Positions 35,367 through 44,007 of a stretch of DNA of 64,000 nucleotides are shown here, one piece after another. The DNA comes from Oscillospiraceae bacterium (GTDB lineage: Bacteria > Bacillota > Clostridia > Oscillospirales > CAG-272), in NCBI GenBank assembly GCA_015063685.1, contig SVTR01000001.1, forward strand, positions 1 through 64,000. Direction: 5' to 3'. Every line of letters begins with the position of its first letter. Position 1 is the stretch's first letter. Position numbers and translations under genes: made by a program. The notes beneath the pieces are model-generated. The model had not been told where the DNA came from and made no database searches. It saw only the letters and a list, made by a program, of their open reading frames with translations.

Positions 35367-36266
35367 ATGAATGCAGTTGAAATAAAGAATTTATCGAAAA
35401 ACTTCGGCCCCAAGCAGGCGGTGTGCGGTCTTAATATGACCGTTCCCATGGGCGCGATCTACGGCTTTATCGGCGAAAACGGCTCGGGCAAATCCACCAC
35501 CGAAAAAATGATCTGCGGTCTGATCCCCACGAGCGGCGGCTCGATCAAGCTCTATGGCAAGGACTATACCGACGAGAGCGTAAGAGCCAGAATGGGTGTT
35601 TTGATCGAAGCCCCCGGATGCTTCCCCGGACTTACCGTGTTTGACAATATGATGCTTCAGGCTTCTAATCTCAGCATCCCCCATGCCGAGCAGGAAGTGA
35701 TTAAGGTTCTCAAAACGGTCAGAATGGAGGGTGCGGCAAGCAACAAATACAAGAACTGCTCCCTCGGTATGAAGCAGAGAGTCGGTATTGCCATGGCTTT
35801 GCTCGGTAATCCCACGCTTTTGGTTCTTGACGAACCTCTCAACGGTCTGGATGCTGACGGTATGAGAATTATGCGCGAGGTGTTCCTTGATATCATTAAG
35901 GACGGCAAGCGCAGTATCATCGTGTCCTCCCACTTACTCGGTGAGCTTCAGAAGGTCGCAACCCACTACGGCATCATCCGTCACGGAAAAATGATCGTGG
36001 AAATGACCGCGGACGAGCTTGATGCAAGCTGTCGCACCTACGTTGCTCTGCAATCTGCTGAAATGAATAGAACCAAGATGCTCCTTGGCTGTCATTATTC
36101 CCGTGTGGAAGAGGATGAGGCAGGCTATATCCGCGTGTACGATCTGACCACCCCCGAAGAAATCGTGACGTATCTCTATGAAAACGGAATTTGCGTAACC
36201 GAGGTGGGGACCGACAAGATCGGACTTGAGGAATACTACATCGACCTTATGAAAGGGGGCAAATAA
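35367..36266 (+). CDS. ABC exporter ATPase 2
   Basis: This 299-residue ATPase is a paralogue of the one at 33597. It has Walker A GENGSGKST, the signature CSLGMKQRVGIAMAL, Walker B LLVLDEPLNGLD and SSHLLGELQKVATHYG. The ATG at 35367 follows TTAAGGAGG. It begins 13 nt after permease 1 and ends 2 nt before permease 2. The two ATPase-permease pairs may form separate exporters or one heteromeric transporter. Confidence 0.92.
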   Translation: MNAVEIKNLSKNFGPKQAVCGLNMTVPMGAIYGFIGENGSGKSTTEKMICGLIPTSGGSIKLYGKDYTDESVRARMGVLIEAPGCFPGLTVFDNMMLQASNLSIPHAEQEVIKVLKTVRMEGAASNKYKNCSLGMKQRVGIAMALLGNPTLLVLDEPLNGLDADGMRIMREVFLDIIKDGKRSIIVSSHLLGELQKVATHYGIIRHGKMIVEMTADELDASCRTYVALQSAEMNRTKMLLGCHYSRVEEDEAGYIRVYDLTTPEEIVTYLYENGICVTEVGTDKIGLEEYYIDLMKGGK

Positions 36267-36268
36267 GA

Positions 36269-37075
36269 ATGGAAAATACAATGAAATTTGAAAAAGTCAG
36301 CTTTGGTAAGCGCGTGAAAAGTATGCTCAAGGTTGATTTTCGCAGAATGTTCAAATCAAAGCTGTTTTACATTTTGATTGCCTGCGCACTCGTTATGCCG
36401 ATCCTCATGACGGTTATGATGTCCATGATGGACGGCAGCGTTTCCACAAATCCTCAAACGGGTGAGGAAACGGTTATGCAGGGCCCTGAAAACGCCTGGC
36501 AGAATATCGGCACGCTTCCCGGCGAGCCCCTCGGCGGCGACGAGATCTTTATGATGTGCAATATCAATATGGCGTTTATGGGTGTTGCCGTTTTCGTATG
36601 TCTCTTTATTTCAGACGATTTCAGAAGCGGTTATGCCAAAAATCTCTTTACCGTTCGCGCCAAAAGAGGCGAATATGTGGTATCAAAAACGGTCTCGGGC
36701 TTTATTTGCGGAGCGTTTATGCTGATCGCCTATCTCCTCGGCTCTGTTCTTGGCGGCGCGATGGCGGGACTCTCCTTTGACCTCCACGGTCTCGGCGCAG
36801 GCAATATCGTGATGTGTATGCTCGCAAAGATATTTCTTATGCTTGTGTTTGTTCCCATCTTCACGCTCATCAGCGTGGCGGCAAAGCAGAAGGCATGGCT
36901 CTCTATCTGCGGCTCGCTGGGCGGCGGTATGCTTTTGTTTATGATGGTCTCTATGATCACGCCTCTCGGCTCGACAATCCTTAATGTCGTACTCTGTGCG
37001 GCGGGCGGTGCCATGTTCGCATTCGGTCTTGGCGCGGCAAGTAACATGGTATTGAAAAAGACGAGCATGGTATAA
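36269..37075 (+). CDS. ABC-2-type permease 2
   Basis: This 268-residue protein has six membrane helices and the same N-terminal pattern as permease 1 (RVKSMLKVDFRRMFKSKLFYI). An extracytoplasmic loop of about 45 residues contains NPQTGEETVMQGPENAWQ. The gene is immediately followed by a strong terminator, so the transport unit probably ends here. Substrate unknown; an antimicrobial peptide or lipid-like compound is the usual load for this subfamily. Confidence 0.86.
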   Translation: MENTMKFEKVSFGKRVKSMLKVDFRRMFKSKLFYILIACALVMPILMTVMMSMMDGSVSTNPQTGEETVMQGPENAWQNIGTLPGEPLGGDEIFMMCNINMAFMGVAVFVCLFISDDFRSGYAKNLFTVRAKRGEYVVSKTVSGFICGAFMLIAYLLGSVLGGAMAGLSFDLHGLGAGNIVMCMLAKIFLMLVFVPIFTLISVAAKQKAWLSICGSLGGGMLLFMMVSMITPLGSTILNVVLCAAGGAMFAFGLGAASNMVLKKTSMV

Positions 37076-37083
37076 CGTTGTCA

Positions 37084-37127
37084 TCGCAGGGCACCCCGAA
37101 TAATTACGGGGCCCTGCGATTTTTTTA
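37084..37127 (+). terminator. Terminator of the dual-exporter unit
   Basis: Left arm TCGCAGGGC-A-CCCCG (37084-37098) and right arm CGGGGCCCTGCGA (37107-37119) pair with one bulged A and are followed by seven Ts. Confidence 0.92.
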
Positions 37128-37167
37128 TAAAAAGCGCCAAAACGCAAACAAAACTTTAACATTTGTG

Positions 37168-37176
37168 TGTTATAAT
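37168..37176 (+). promoter_or_regulatory. Extended -10 promoter of the two-component genes
   Basis: TGTTATAAT at 37168-37176 is an extended -10 element. No good -35 is seen at the right spacing, so activation by a regulator, possibly the encoded response regulator, is plausible. Confidence 0.55.
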
Positions 37177-37217
37177 AGAAGCGTATCAGTAAAACTATAC
37201 CTCGGGAGGTATATCGC

Positions 37218-37889
37218 ATGTTTAAAATTTTAGTGGTGGAGGATGACCGCGATCTCAATCGCAGCGTTTGTTCTTTCCTGAATCATAGCGGATACGAAGC
37301 AGTTGGCTGTCTTGATGCAGAGAGCGCTTACGACGAAATGTATAAGACAACCTTCGACTGTATCGTGTCGGATATTATGATGCCGAACGTGGATGGCTTT
37401 GAGTTTGCAAAAACCGTACGTTCACTCAACAACGATATTCCCATCCTGTTTATGACCGCCCGTGACGATTTTGCCTCTAAGCAGAGAGGCTTCCGCATCG
37501 GCATCGACGATTATATGACCAAGCCCATCGACCTTGACGAGCTCTTTTTGAGAATCGGTGCGCTTCTTCGCCGCTCCAAGATCGCATCGAGCCGTCGCCT
37601 TGAAGTCGGCAGTTTGGTGATGGATGCCGATGAGAGGAGCGCGACCTTGAACGGCGAGGAAATACCCCTCACGGCACGGGAGTTTGACCTTCTTTATAAG
37701 CTCCTGTCCTACCCCAAAAAGACCTTCACCCGCACACAGCTGATGGATGAGTTTTGGGATGTGGATACCCAAGCAAGCACAAGAACGGTTGACGTGTATA
37801 TGACCAAGCTCCGCGCCAAGCTCGCGGAGTGCGATTCCTTTGAGATCCAGACCGTGCACGGTCTTGGCTACAAGGCGGTGATCAAATGA
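37218..37889 (+). CDS. OmpR-family response regulator
   Basis: This 223-residue protein has a receiver domain with acidic pocket ED at 8-9 and phospho-acceptor Asp52 in CIVSDIMMPNVDG. The C-terminal winged helix (about 125-223, TAREFDLLYKLLSYPKKTFTRTQLMDEFW...RTVDVYMTKLRAKL) is of the OmpR/PhoB type. CGGGAGG precedes the ATG. It overlaps the kinase gene by 4 bp. Placement right after two exporter pairs suggests it controls them, as in Bce/Lan-type detoxification modules. Confidence 0.94.
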   Translation: MFKILVVEDDRDLNRSVCSFLNHSGYEAVGCLDAESAYDEMYKTTFDCIVSDIMMPNVDGFEFAKTVRSLNNDIPILFMTARDDFASKQRGFRIGIDDYMTKPIDLDELFLRIGALLRRSKIASSRRLEVGSLVMDADERSATLNGEEIPLTAREFDLLYKLLSYPKKTFTRTQLMDEFWDVDTQASTRTVDVYMTKLRAKLAECDSFEIQTVHGLGYKAVIK

Positions 37890-38977
37890 AGAAGCTGACT
37901 CTGCGGAGTGTCCTGCGGGAGTTCAGTAGCTTCCTGCTGTTCTTCCTGCTTGTGGGATTCGTCGTCACCTGCTGTATGATGCTGTTTCTGAACGTGCTGG
38001 CGGATACCATGGGGTTGGAGTATACCCCCGACAACATCGAGGTTGCCGCCAAGATCACCTTTTTGAACGTCCTCATTATCGCGGTCATTTTCAAGACAGT
38101 GGACTACATCCGCCGCAAGATCATGGTGGACAGACCTGTTCGCATCATTACCGACGCCACCGAAAAGATCACAAGCGGGGATTTTTCTGCCCGCGTAGAG
38201 CCCTTTCACGGCTCGGGCATGGAGGGCTTCAATCAGGTGGGGGAGTCCATCAACGCCATGGCCTCCGAGCTTTCAAGCGTGGAGACCCTGCGCACAGATT
38301 TTATTACCAACGTCTCCCATGAAATGAAAACGCCGCTTGCCGTGATGCAGAACTACGGAACGCTTTTGCAAGACCCCGACCTTACGGAAGAAAAACGGAT
38401 CGAGTACGCAAAGACAATTACCGACGCCTCTCGCCGTCTGGCCGATATGATGACGAATATTCTTAAGCTCAATCGGTTGGAGAATCAGCAGATCTATCCG
38501 AATCTCACCACCTTCGACCTCGGAGAGCAGCTTTGCGAGAGCCTTTTGCAGTATGAAAGCACGTGGGAGCGAAAGAATATCGAGATTGAAACCGATATAG
38601 CCGAGGGTGTACTTGTTTCCGCCGACGCAGAGCTTCTCTCGCTGGTGTGGAACAACCTCTTTTCCAACGCCTTCAAGTTTACCGAGGACGGCGGAAAGGT
38701 CACGCTTACGCTTATAGCGGACGAGAAGTGCGCTACCGTAAAAGTGACCGACACGGGATGCGGAATGAGTGCTGAGGTGGGCGCGCATATTTTTGAAAAG
38801 TTCTATCAAGGTGATACCTCGCACGCAACACAAGGCAACGGTCTCGGATTGCCTCTTGTGAAAAGAGTGGTGGACATTATGCAGGGGGAGATTGGTGTAG
38901 AAAGTACGATCGGTGTCGGCACTACGTTTACCGTTAAGATCAGGAGGAGTGAATATGGATTGGAAAAAGCTCTGTAA
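37886..38977 (+). CDS. Sensor histidine kinase with short sensor region
   Basis: This 363-residue kinase has two membrane helices (about 16-38 and 57-74) with only about 18 residues between them outside the cell. A HAMP linker follows, then a HisKA box with His145 in FITNVSHEMKTPLAVMQ. The HATPase domain has WNNLFSNAFKF, VTDTGCGM and GNGLGLPLVKRV. The tiny extracytoplasmic part means the signal is probably sensed in the membrane or through the neighbouring transporters or membrane proteins. It overlaps the response regulator and the next gene. Confidence 0.93.
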   Translation: MKKLTLRSVLREFSSFLLFFLLVGFVVTCCMMLFLNVLADTMGLEYTPDNIEVAAKITFLNVLIIAVIFKTVDYIRRKIMVDRPVRIITDATEKITSGDFSARVEPFHGSGMEGFNQVGESINAMASELSSVETLRTDFITNVSHEMKTPLAVMQNYGTLLQDPDLTEEKRIEYAKTITDASRRLADMMTNILKLNRLENQQIYPNLTTFDLGEQLCESLLQYESTWERKNIEIETDIAEGVLVSADAELLSLVWNNLFSNAFKFTEDGGKVTLTLIADEKCATVKVTDTGCGMSAEVGAHIFEKFYQGDTSHATQGNGLGLPLVKRVVDIMQGEIGVESTIGVGTTFTVKIRRSEYGLEKAL

Positions 38978-39848
38978 AGCTATACTGTTTCCGCACATAG
39001 CGATTATGATCATCCTCGTTCCCATTGCTACCGCCTGCCTGGTTGTTTCCATGGTGCTTGTCGGGACGGAATCGGCCGTAGCCATCGCATCCTACGTGCT
39101 CGCCGCCTACACCTTGACGGTGTGGTGCTTCCGGATACCGTATCTCATTCGTTTTTTCAAGGCCTTCAAAAATGAGAACATATATGCGAAACGGCTACAG
39201 GATGACGCTCGTCTGCGCGTGAATATATCGCTCTACGGCTCGCTTGCGTGGAATGCATTGTATGGAATCTTTCAGTTGTGGCTTGGCTTTTATCACCATA
39301 CCTTTTGGTTCTATTCACTCGGTGCGTACTATATCTGTCTCGCGGTCATGCGCTTCTTTCTGGTAAGACATACGAGGAAGTACGCTCCCGGACAAAGAAT
39401 GAAGACCGAGCTTGTGAAGTACCGCGCTTGCGGCTGGATATTCCTGATCATGAACCTGGCTCTGGCACTGATCATTTTCTTTATGGTTTACTTTAACAGA
39501 ACCTTCAAGCATCATATGATCACGGCGATTGCCATGGCGGCGTATACGTTTACCGCCTTTACGGTAGCCATCGTGAACGTTGTGAAATACAAGAAATACA
39601 AAAGCCCTGTCTTTTCGGCGTCAAAGGCTATCAGCTTTGCCGCCGCCTGCGTTTCTATGTTGACCTTGACCTCCACCCTGTTGACAACCTTCAGCGATGG
39701 AACGATGGGAGCAATGGAGCAAAAAATGATGCTCGGAAGCGTGGGCGGAGCTGTCTCGATCGTAGTCGTTGCCATGGCAATTTATATGATCGCTACAGGC
39801 ACGAAGAAATTAAAAGCAATAAACACGGGGGGCAGAAATGGATCATAA
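38955..39848 (+). CDS. Polytopic membrane protein of unknown function
   Basis: This 297-residue protein has seven to eight predicted membrane helices, beginning with FPHIAIMIILVPIATACLVVSMVL and ending with SIVVVAMAIYMIATG, and little outside the membrane. I do not recognise a catalytic motif. AGGAGG precedes the ATG at 38955, which lies inside the end of the kinase gene (23-bp overlap), and its end overlaps paralogue 3 by 11 bp. This tight packing argues for a joint role with the two-component system. Confidence 0.75.
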   Translation: MDWKKLCKAILFPHIAIMIILVPIATACLVVSMVLVGTESAVAIASYVLAAYTLTVWCFRIPYLIRFFKAFKNENIYAKRLQDDARLRVNISLYGSLAWNALYGIFQLWLGFYHHTFWFYSLGAYYICLAVMRFFLVRHTRKYAPGQRMKTELVKYRACGWIFLIMNLALALIIFFMVYFNRTFKHHMITAIAMAAYTFTAFTVAIVNVVKYKKYKSPVFSASKAISFAAACVSMLTLTSTLLTTFSDGTMGAMEQKMMLGSVGGAVSIVVVAMAIYMIATGTKKLKAINTGGRNGS

Positions 39849-40251
39849 CAATCAAGACAAAAGCGAATTTACTTATACCTACTCGGCGCGTGAGCAGGCA
39901 GAGCTGAAACGTATCCGCGAAAAATATGCCGCACCGACGGTCGCCGAGGACAAGATGGCACACCTGCGTAAGCTTGATGCAAGCGTGACAAATACCGCAC
40001 AAGCGGTGGCTCTTGCTTTCGGAGTGATCGGCACACTCATCCTCGGCCTTGGAATGAGCCTTATTATGACCGATTTTGCTGATTTTCTCGGTTTGGGAGA
40101 AACGATGTCCATGGTAATTGGTATTTCTGTCGGCATCGTCGGCGGTATCCTTGCAAGCCTTGCCTATCCCATCTATAACGCCATTGTAAAAGCAAAGCGC
40201 AAGAAGCTCGCGCCCGAGATCATTCGCCTGACTGACGAGCTGATGAAATGA
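39838..40251 (+). CDS. Small two-helix membrane protein, paralogue 3 of 3
   Basis: This 137-residue protein starts with EFTYTYSAREQAELKRIREKYAAP and LRKLDASV. Two membrane helices follow (about 58-82 and 88-112; LILGLGMSLIMTDF), then LAYPIYNAIVKAKRKKLAPEIIRLTDELMK. It shares block order with the proteins at 32526 and 33164 and is closest to paralogue 1 at its N-terminus. It overlaps the preceding membrane protein gene by 11 bp. Function unknown. Confidence 0.78.
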   Translation: MDHNNQDKSEFTYTYSAREQAELKRIREKYAAPTVAEDKMAHLRKLDASVTNTAQAVALAFGVIGTLILGLGMSLIMTDFADFLGLGETMSMVIGISVGIVGGILASLAYPIYNAIVKAKRKKLAPEIIRLTDELMK

Positions 40252-40459
40252 GACGCGAGCATGAAAGCTGAAGGAAACCTCAAAAACTCTATTGGCGCGA
40301 AAACCTTGCCTATTGAAGGAGCACCGACGCGATCGAAAATGGAAATCACGAAGCTCTTATGAAATAAGAAGGCTTCTACTATCAGCTTTATCAAAGTCAG
40401 CTTGACGCAGATGAAAGCACAGAAGAAATTTGATATATTTTTGGGTGAAAGGATTTGTG
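40252..40459. other. Intergenic gap with a possible MITE end relic
   Basis: GAAACCTCAAAAACTCTATTGGCG near 40275, split as GAAACCTC and AAAAACTC, resembles the left end of the MITE family but has no matching right end. No gene or clear terminator is visible. Confidence 0.3.
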
Positions 40460-41209
40460 ATGAGCTTTTTGGCGAACAAACGAAAGAGAAGCATATTCGT
40501 GGCACTTGCTTCCATCGTTCTAGCAATTGCAGTTCTGATTGGGGCATGTGCGATATATCTCGGAGATTATTATAAAGCGGACGCTGAGGCGATCGCCGCT
40601 TTCCTGCCGCAAGGCAATACGTGGAAGGAAGAGCCAAACGGAAGCCTTGTTTTTGAGCCGGATGGAGCAACGGCGGGACTGATTTTTTACCCCGGAGGAA
40701 AGGTTGAGCATGCGGCATATATTCCTCTGATGCAGGCGTGCGCTGAAAAAGGCATTTTCTGTATCATTGCAGAGATGCCCTTCCATCTTGCCGTTTTTGA
40801 TATCAACGCGGCAGACGGTATTCAAAAGGAGTATCCTCAGATCGAGAATTGGTACATTGGCGGGCATTCGCTGGGAGGCTCAATGGCGGCATCGTATCTT
40901 GAAAAGCATACCGATGAATACGAAGGGTTGATTCTGCTGGGCTCTTATTCAACGGCGGATCTTTCGGATGCCGAGCTTGAGGTTCTCTCCATATACGGCA
41001 GCGAGGATCAAGTGCTCAATCGGGAAAAATACAAGGACAATATCAGTCATTTGCCTAAGGATTTCAAGGAAATCGTGCTTGAGGGCGGCTGCCACGCATA
41101 TTTCGGAATATACGGAACGCAGGACGGCGACGGGACGCCAAGTATATCCAACTCAGAGCAGATACTCCGGACGGCTGAGTATATTGCACAAATGATTTTG
41201 AGTGAATAA
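40460..41209 (+). CDS. Membrane-anchored alpha/beta hydrolase
   Basis: This 249-residue protein has an N-terminal membrane helix (about 13-37) and an extracytoplasmic alpha/beta-hydrolase domain. The nucleophile elbow is GGHSLGGSMAA, with Ser at about residue 138. An Asp candidate lies in IYGSEDQVLN, and the C-terminal His lies in GGCHAYFGIYG, completing a likely triad. The IFYPGGKVEHAAY segment resembles the oxyanion-hole region of this family. The ATG at 40460 follows GAAAGGA. Substrate unknown; it may act on a small ester in the cell envelope. Confidence 0.82.
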   Translation: MSFLANKRKRSIFVALASIVLAIAVLIGACAIYLGDYYKADAEAIAAFLPQGNTWKEEPNGSLVFEPDGATAGLIFYPGGKVEHAAYIPLMQACAEKGIFCIIAEMPFHLAVFDINAADGIQKEYPQIENWYIGGHSLGGSMAASYLEKHTDEYEGLILLGSYSTADLSDAELEVLSIYGSEDQVLNREKYKDNISHLPKDFKEIVLEGGCHAYFGIYGTQDGDGTPSISNSEQILRTAEYIAQMILSE

Positions 41210-41311
41210 GCAAAGAAAAGGCCCGCGAAAAAAGTCGATTTATTTTCGAAAAAGTGCTGGACTTCTGCAACCTTCTGTGGTATGTTGTTGTGCTAACAGG
41301 AGGTGCAACCT

Positions 41312-41579
41312 ATGAAAAGTATAATCAACGAACTATGACACAGAAATATTATCCCGCAAGAAGATAACCGAACCAATTCCAAGAAAATGAAAGAATTGCT
41401 TGGGTATATGTCACGGCATCACAAGGACTTGGAGAAAAGCTTTTCCGACGAACAGAAAGAAACATTTGAAAAGTTCCACGATTGTTGGATCGAGTATATG
41501 GAGCTTGGCAGAAGCTGCTATATTTGAATACGCTTTTAAGTTCGGTATGAGGATCGCTATCGAAGCTTTAACCGAATAA
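41312..41579 (+). pseudogene. Decayed DUF6809-like small gene
   Basis: An AGGAGG-led ATG at 41312 opens a frame MKSIINEL that meets TGA at 41336-41338. The frame continues in register with HRNIIPQEDNRTNSKKMKEL and further typical residues (SFSDEQKETFEKFHDCWIEYMEL). Near 41507 one extra G shifts the frame, after which the next frame gives AEAAIFEYAFKFGMR and ends TAA at 41579. Total length is 268 nt, one base over a multiple of three. With TGG instead of TGA and without the G it would encode about 88 residues, similar to small Clostridia proteins that I recall as DUF6809. Confidence 0.75.
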
Positions 41580-41586
41580 AAGCAAC

Positions 41587-41624
41587 GCCCACTATGAAAT
41601 CCGTAAAAGGAGATCATAGTGGGC
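41587..41624 (-). terminator. Terminator-like hairpin after phoR
   Basis: Perfect 11-bp arms GCCCACTATGA (41587-41597) and TCATAGTGGGC (41614-41624) have a 16-nt loop. On the minus strand the stem is followed by GTTGCTTTTATT, so it probably ends the Pho operon. Confidence 0.7.
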
Positions 41625-41631
41625 AATTTGA

Positions 41632-43338
41632 TTATTTACCGAAAACAACCGTGACGGTCGTACCAACACCGAATTCGCTTTCGATGGAAAGCTCCGCATC
41701 CGAAATGGCGCAGATGTGCTTGACGATGGCAAGACCGAGTCCCGTGCCGCCGATACGCTTGGAGTGGGATTTATCCACGCGGTAGAAGCGTTCGCACAGG
41801 CGTGGCAGATGCTCTTTCTCGATACCGATGCCCGTATCCTCAACCTTAAGGCAACCGCCTGTGTCCGTTTCGATCATGGAAACTGTTACCGAGCCACCGT
41901 CCTTATTGTATTTGATGGCGTTGGAAACAAGATTCTCGACCAGCTCCAAAATCATGGCTTGATCGGCACATATTTTGGCAGAGCCAACGATATTCGCTGT
42001 GATATTTCTGCTTTGTGCCTTCTCGGAAAGGCCGTCGAGAACCTCTTTTGCGATATCCTCAAGAGCCACCTCGGATAGCGCTCTTATAGGAGCATCTCCG
42101 CTTTCGATCTTGGAAAGCATCAGCATATCCGAGATCAGAGAACCGAGACGGAGGCATTCTTTATAGATCCGTCCAAGCTGCTTTTTGGAGGTATCGTCCA
42201 TACCGTCCTTGTTCATCAGCACCTCGGCAAAGCCCTGCATCACCGTAATAGGCGTTTTGAGCTCGTGAGAAGCGTTGGCAAAGAAATCGCTCTTTTGCTT
42301 CTCGATCAGCTTTTCCTTCGTAATATCCGTCACGATAATGATAGCAGAAATATCATCGCAGATGAACTCATTTGTTACCTTTGTAATCACTACCGACAGA
42401 TACTTATCGTCGTAAGCGCAGTTGAAAGCGAAATTCTCCCCGATATGCTTGGTGATCTGCTCGTAAACAGGCAGCTTATCAATCAGGAACACAAGATCTC
42501 TGCCAATGTCGTGGTGCGATCCGTGAAACATTTCAAACGCACGCTTATTGGCAAACACGATATGCTTGTACTTGTCGATGGCGATGATGCTCTGCGACAC
42601 GTTATCCAGCACGGCGTTCAGCTTCACCCGCTCACCGTCCGCGACACGGATATGACTGTGAATGTTCGCGTTCAGCTCGTTGATTTGATTCAGAACCCCG
42701 AACAGCTCCGGCTCGCTCATATCGGTCTTGATCGGCGCGTACTGTCCTTCATTCAGGCTCTTCAGACTCTCCCCGATCTCTGTCACCTTGGATGAAATGT
42801 TACGAGATATGAAGGTTGAAAGAACAACGGAAAGAATCAGGGATACGGCAAGAACGAGAATGAGAAGCGGAATGATAGCGGTAAAGTAAGGCGTAATAAC
42901 ATGGCTGCTTCTTATCGCAAGCCTGAGAATAACCTCGGTACCGTCCGAAAGAGCGGTCTTGGTTGCATAATAGGTCATATCGCACTTGAAGGTTTCCGAA
43001 TATCTTTCCACGGTATCGGGCTTACCTTCAAGGACGTTTTTAATTTCCTCGCGGTCTCTGTGATTTTCAAGAGGCGCTTTTGTGTCGCTCTCGTAAAGAA
43101 CGTTACCGTCTGTATCGAAAATCGTAATACGAAGCTCGAGGTTGTCCGAGTATTTATTAAATACAGCAAAGTCGCTCTGTTCATTCATCAGCGTAGCGGC
43201 AAGCTCTGTTTCTTCCTTTAACCGTTCATTTACAATATTGTCCGTATTCATATGAACGGCAATGATGCCGAACACGAACATCAGAAGAACGCAGGCAAGC
43301 GTTGCGGCAAACACCTTATAAAATATCTTCTTTTTCAT
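41632..43338 (-). CDS. phoR: Phosphate-type sensor histidine kinase
   Basis: This 568-residue kinase has membrane helices at 7-30 and 151-176 around an extracytoplasmic sensor domain of about 120 residues. A HAMP linker, a PAS domain (about 240-340), HisKA with His358 in FFANASHELKTPITVMQ, and HATPase motifs (ENLVSNAIKYN, VEDTGIGI, GTGLGLAIVKHI) follow. This is the PhoR layout of Bacillota. It lies 3 nt after the response regulator gene, at the end of the pst-phoU-phoP operon, which supports the name. Confidence 0.88.
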   Translation of the reverse strand: MKKKIFYKVFAATLACVLLMFVFGIIAVHMNTDNIVNERLKEETELAATLMNEQSDFAVFNKYSDNLELRITIFDTDGNVLYESDTKAPLENHRDREEIKNVLEGKPDTVERYSETFKCDMTYYATKTALSDGTEVILRLAIRSSHVITPYFTAIIPLLILVLAVSLILSVVLSTFISRNISSKVTEIGESLKSLNEGQYAPIKTDMSEPELFGVLNQINELNANIHSHIRVADGERVKLNAVLDNVSQSIIAIDKYKHIVFANKRAFEMFHGSHHDIGRDLVFLIDKLPVYEQITKHIGENFAFNCAYDDKYLSVVITKVTNEFICDDISAIIIVTDITKEKLIEKQKSDFFANASHELKTPITVMQGFAEVLMNKDGMDDTSKKQLGRIYKECLRLGSLISDMLMLSKIESGDAPIRALSEVALEDIAKEVLDGLSEKAQSRNITANIVGSAKICADQAMILELVENLVSNAIKYNKDGGSVTVSMIETDTGGCLKVEDTGIGIEKEHLPRLCERFYRVDKSHSKRIGGTGLGLAIVKHICAISDAELSIESEFGVGTTVTVVFGK

Positions 43339-43341
43339 AAG

Positions 43342-44007
43342 CTATTGCCCCACAAAGCGATAACCGATACCGCGCACGGTAATAATCACGTCGCCCCCTC
43401 CGCATTCGGTGATCTTGTCACGGAGCTGAGAGATATGTATATCCAGCGTTCTGGTTTCTCCCATATAGCTCTCGCCCCAGACCTCGCGGAACAGCTCCTC
43501 GCGCTCGATGGTAACACCTGCACGCGCGATCAGCATTTTCAGCAGCTTGAATTCCTTCAAGGTCAGCCCCAAGTCGTGTCCTTCGTAAAAGATCTTGTAT
43601 ACGTTATTGTCAACGACAAAGCCCTTCTGAGTTGTCACGTAGAGGTTCGCACGGCGAATGTTGGTCTTGACACGGGCGATCAGCTCAAGCACCGAAAAGG
43701 GCTTGGTCATATAATCGTCAGCCCCCTTGTTCAGTCCCTTGACCGCACTGATCTCGTCGGATTTTGCGCTCACGATAATGACGGGGATCTTCTCATCCAT
43801 TTCTCTGATCTTTGTGAGAATGGTGTATCCGTCCATATCGGGAAGCATGATATCAAGAATAATGAGGCTCGGGCGGGCTTTCGTGAACTCACGAAAGAAG
43901 TCCTTGCCGTTTTCAAACATTTTCGTAGCAAAAACACCTTCAAAAGCGCCTTCGTAAAGCTCGCGTATGCCTTCGTCGTCTTCGACGATATAAATCATCT
44001 CATCCAT
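43342..44007 (-). CDS. phoP: PhoB/PhoP-type response regulator
   Basis: This 221-residue OmpR-family regulator has acidic pocket EDD at 9-11, phospho-acceptor Asp52 in IILDIMLPDMDG, and a C-terminal winged helix (LTLKEFKLLKMLIARAGVTIEREELFREVWG...TLDIHISQLRDKI). Its context between phoU and phoR points to control of phosphate uptake. It overlaps phoU by one base. The direct-repeat boxes upstream of pstS and the Na/Pi cotransporter are its likely targets. Confidence 0.9.
   Translation of the reverse strand: MDEMIYIVEDDEGIRELYEGAFEGVFATKMFENGKDFFREFTKARPSLIILDIMLPDMDGYTILTKIREMDEKIPVIIVSAKSDEISAVKGLNKGADDYMTKPFSVLELIARVKTNIRRANLYVTTQKGFVVDNNVYKIFYEGHDLGLTLKEFKLLKMLIARAGVTIEREELFREVWGESYMGETRTLDIHISQLRDKITECGGGDVIITVRGIGYRFVGQ

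Noticed and set aside
41336..41338. In-frame TGA in the small gene as a recoded codon (selenocysteine or tryptophan)
   Set aside because: No SECIS-like stem was seen next to it. Other genes here use TGA as a normal stop, and a second frameshift lesion in the same gene makes decay the simpler explanation.
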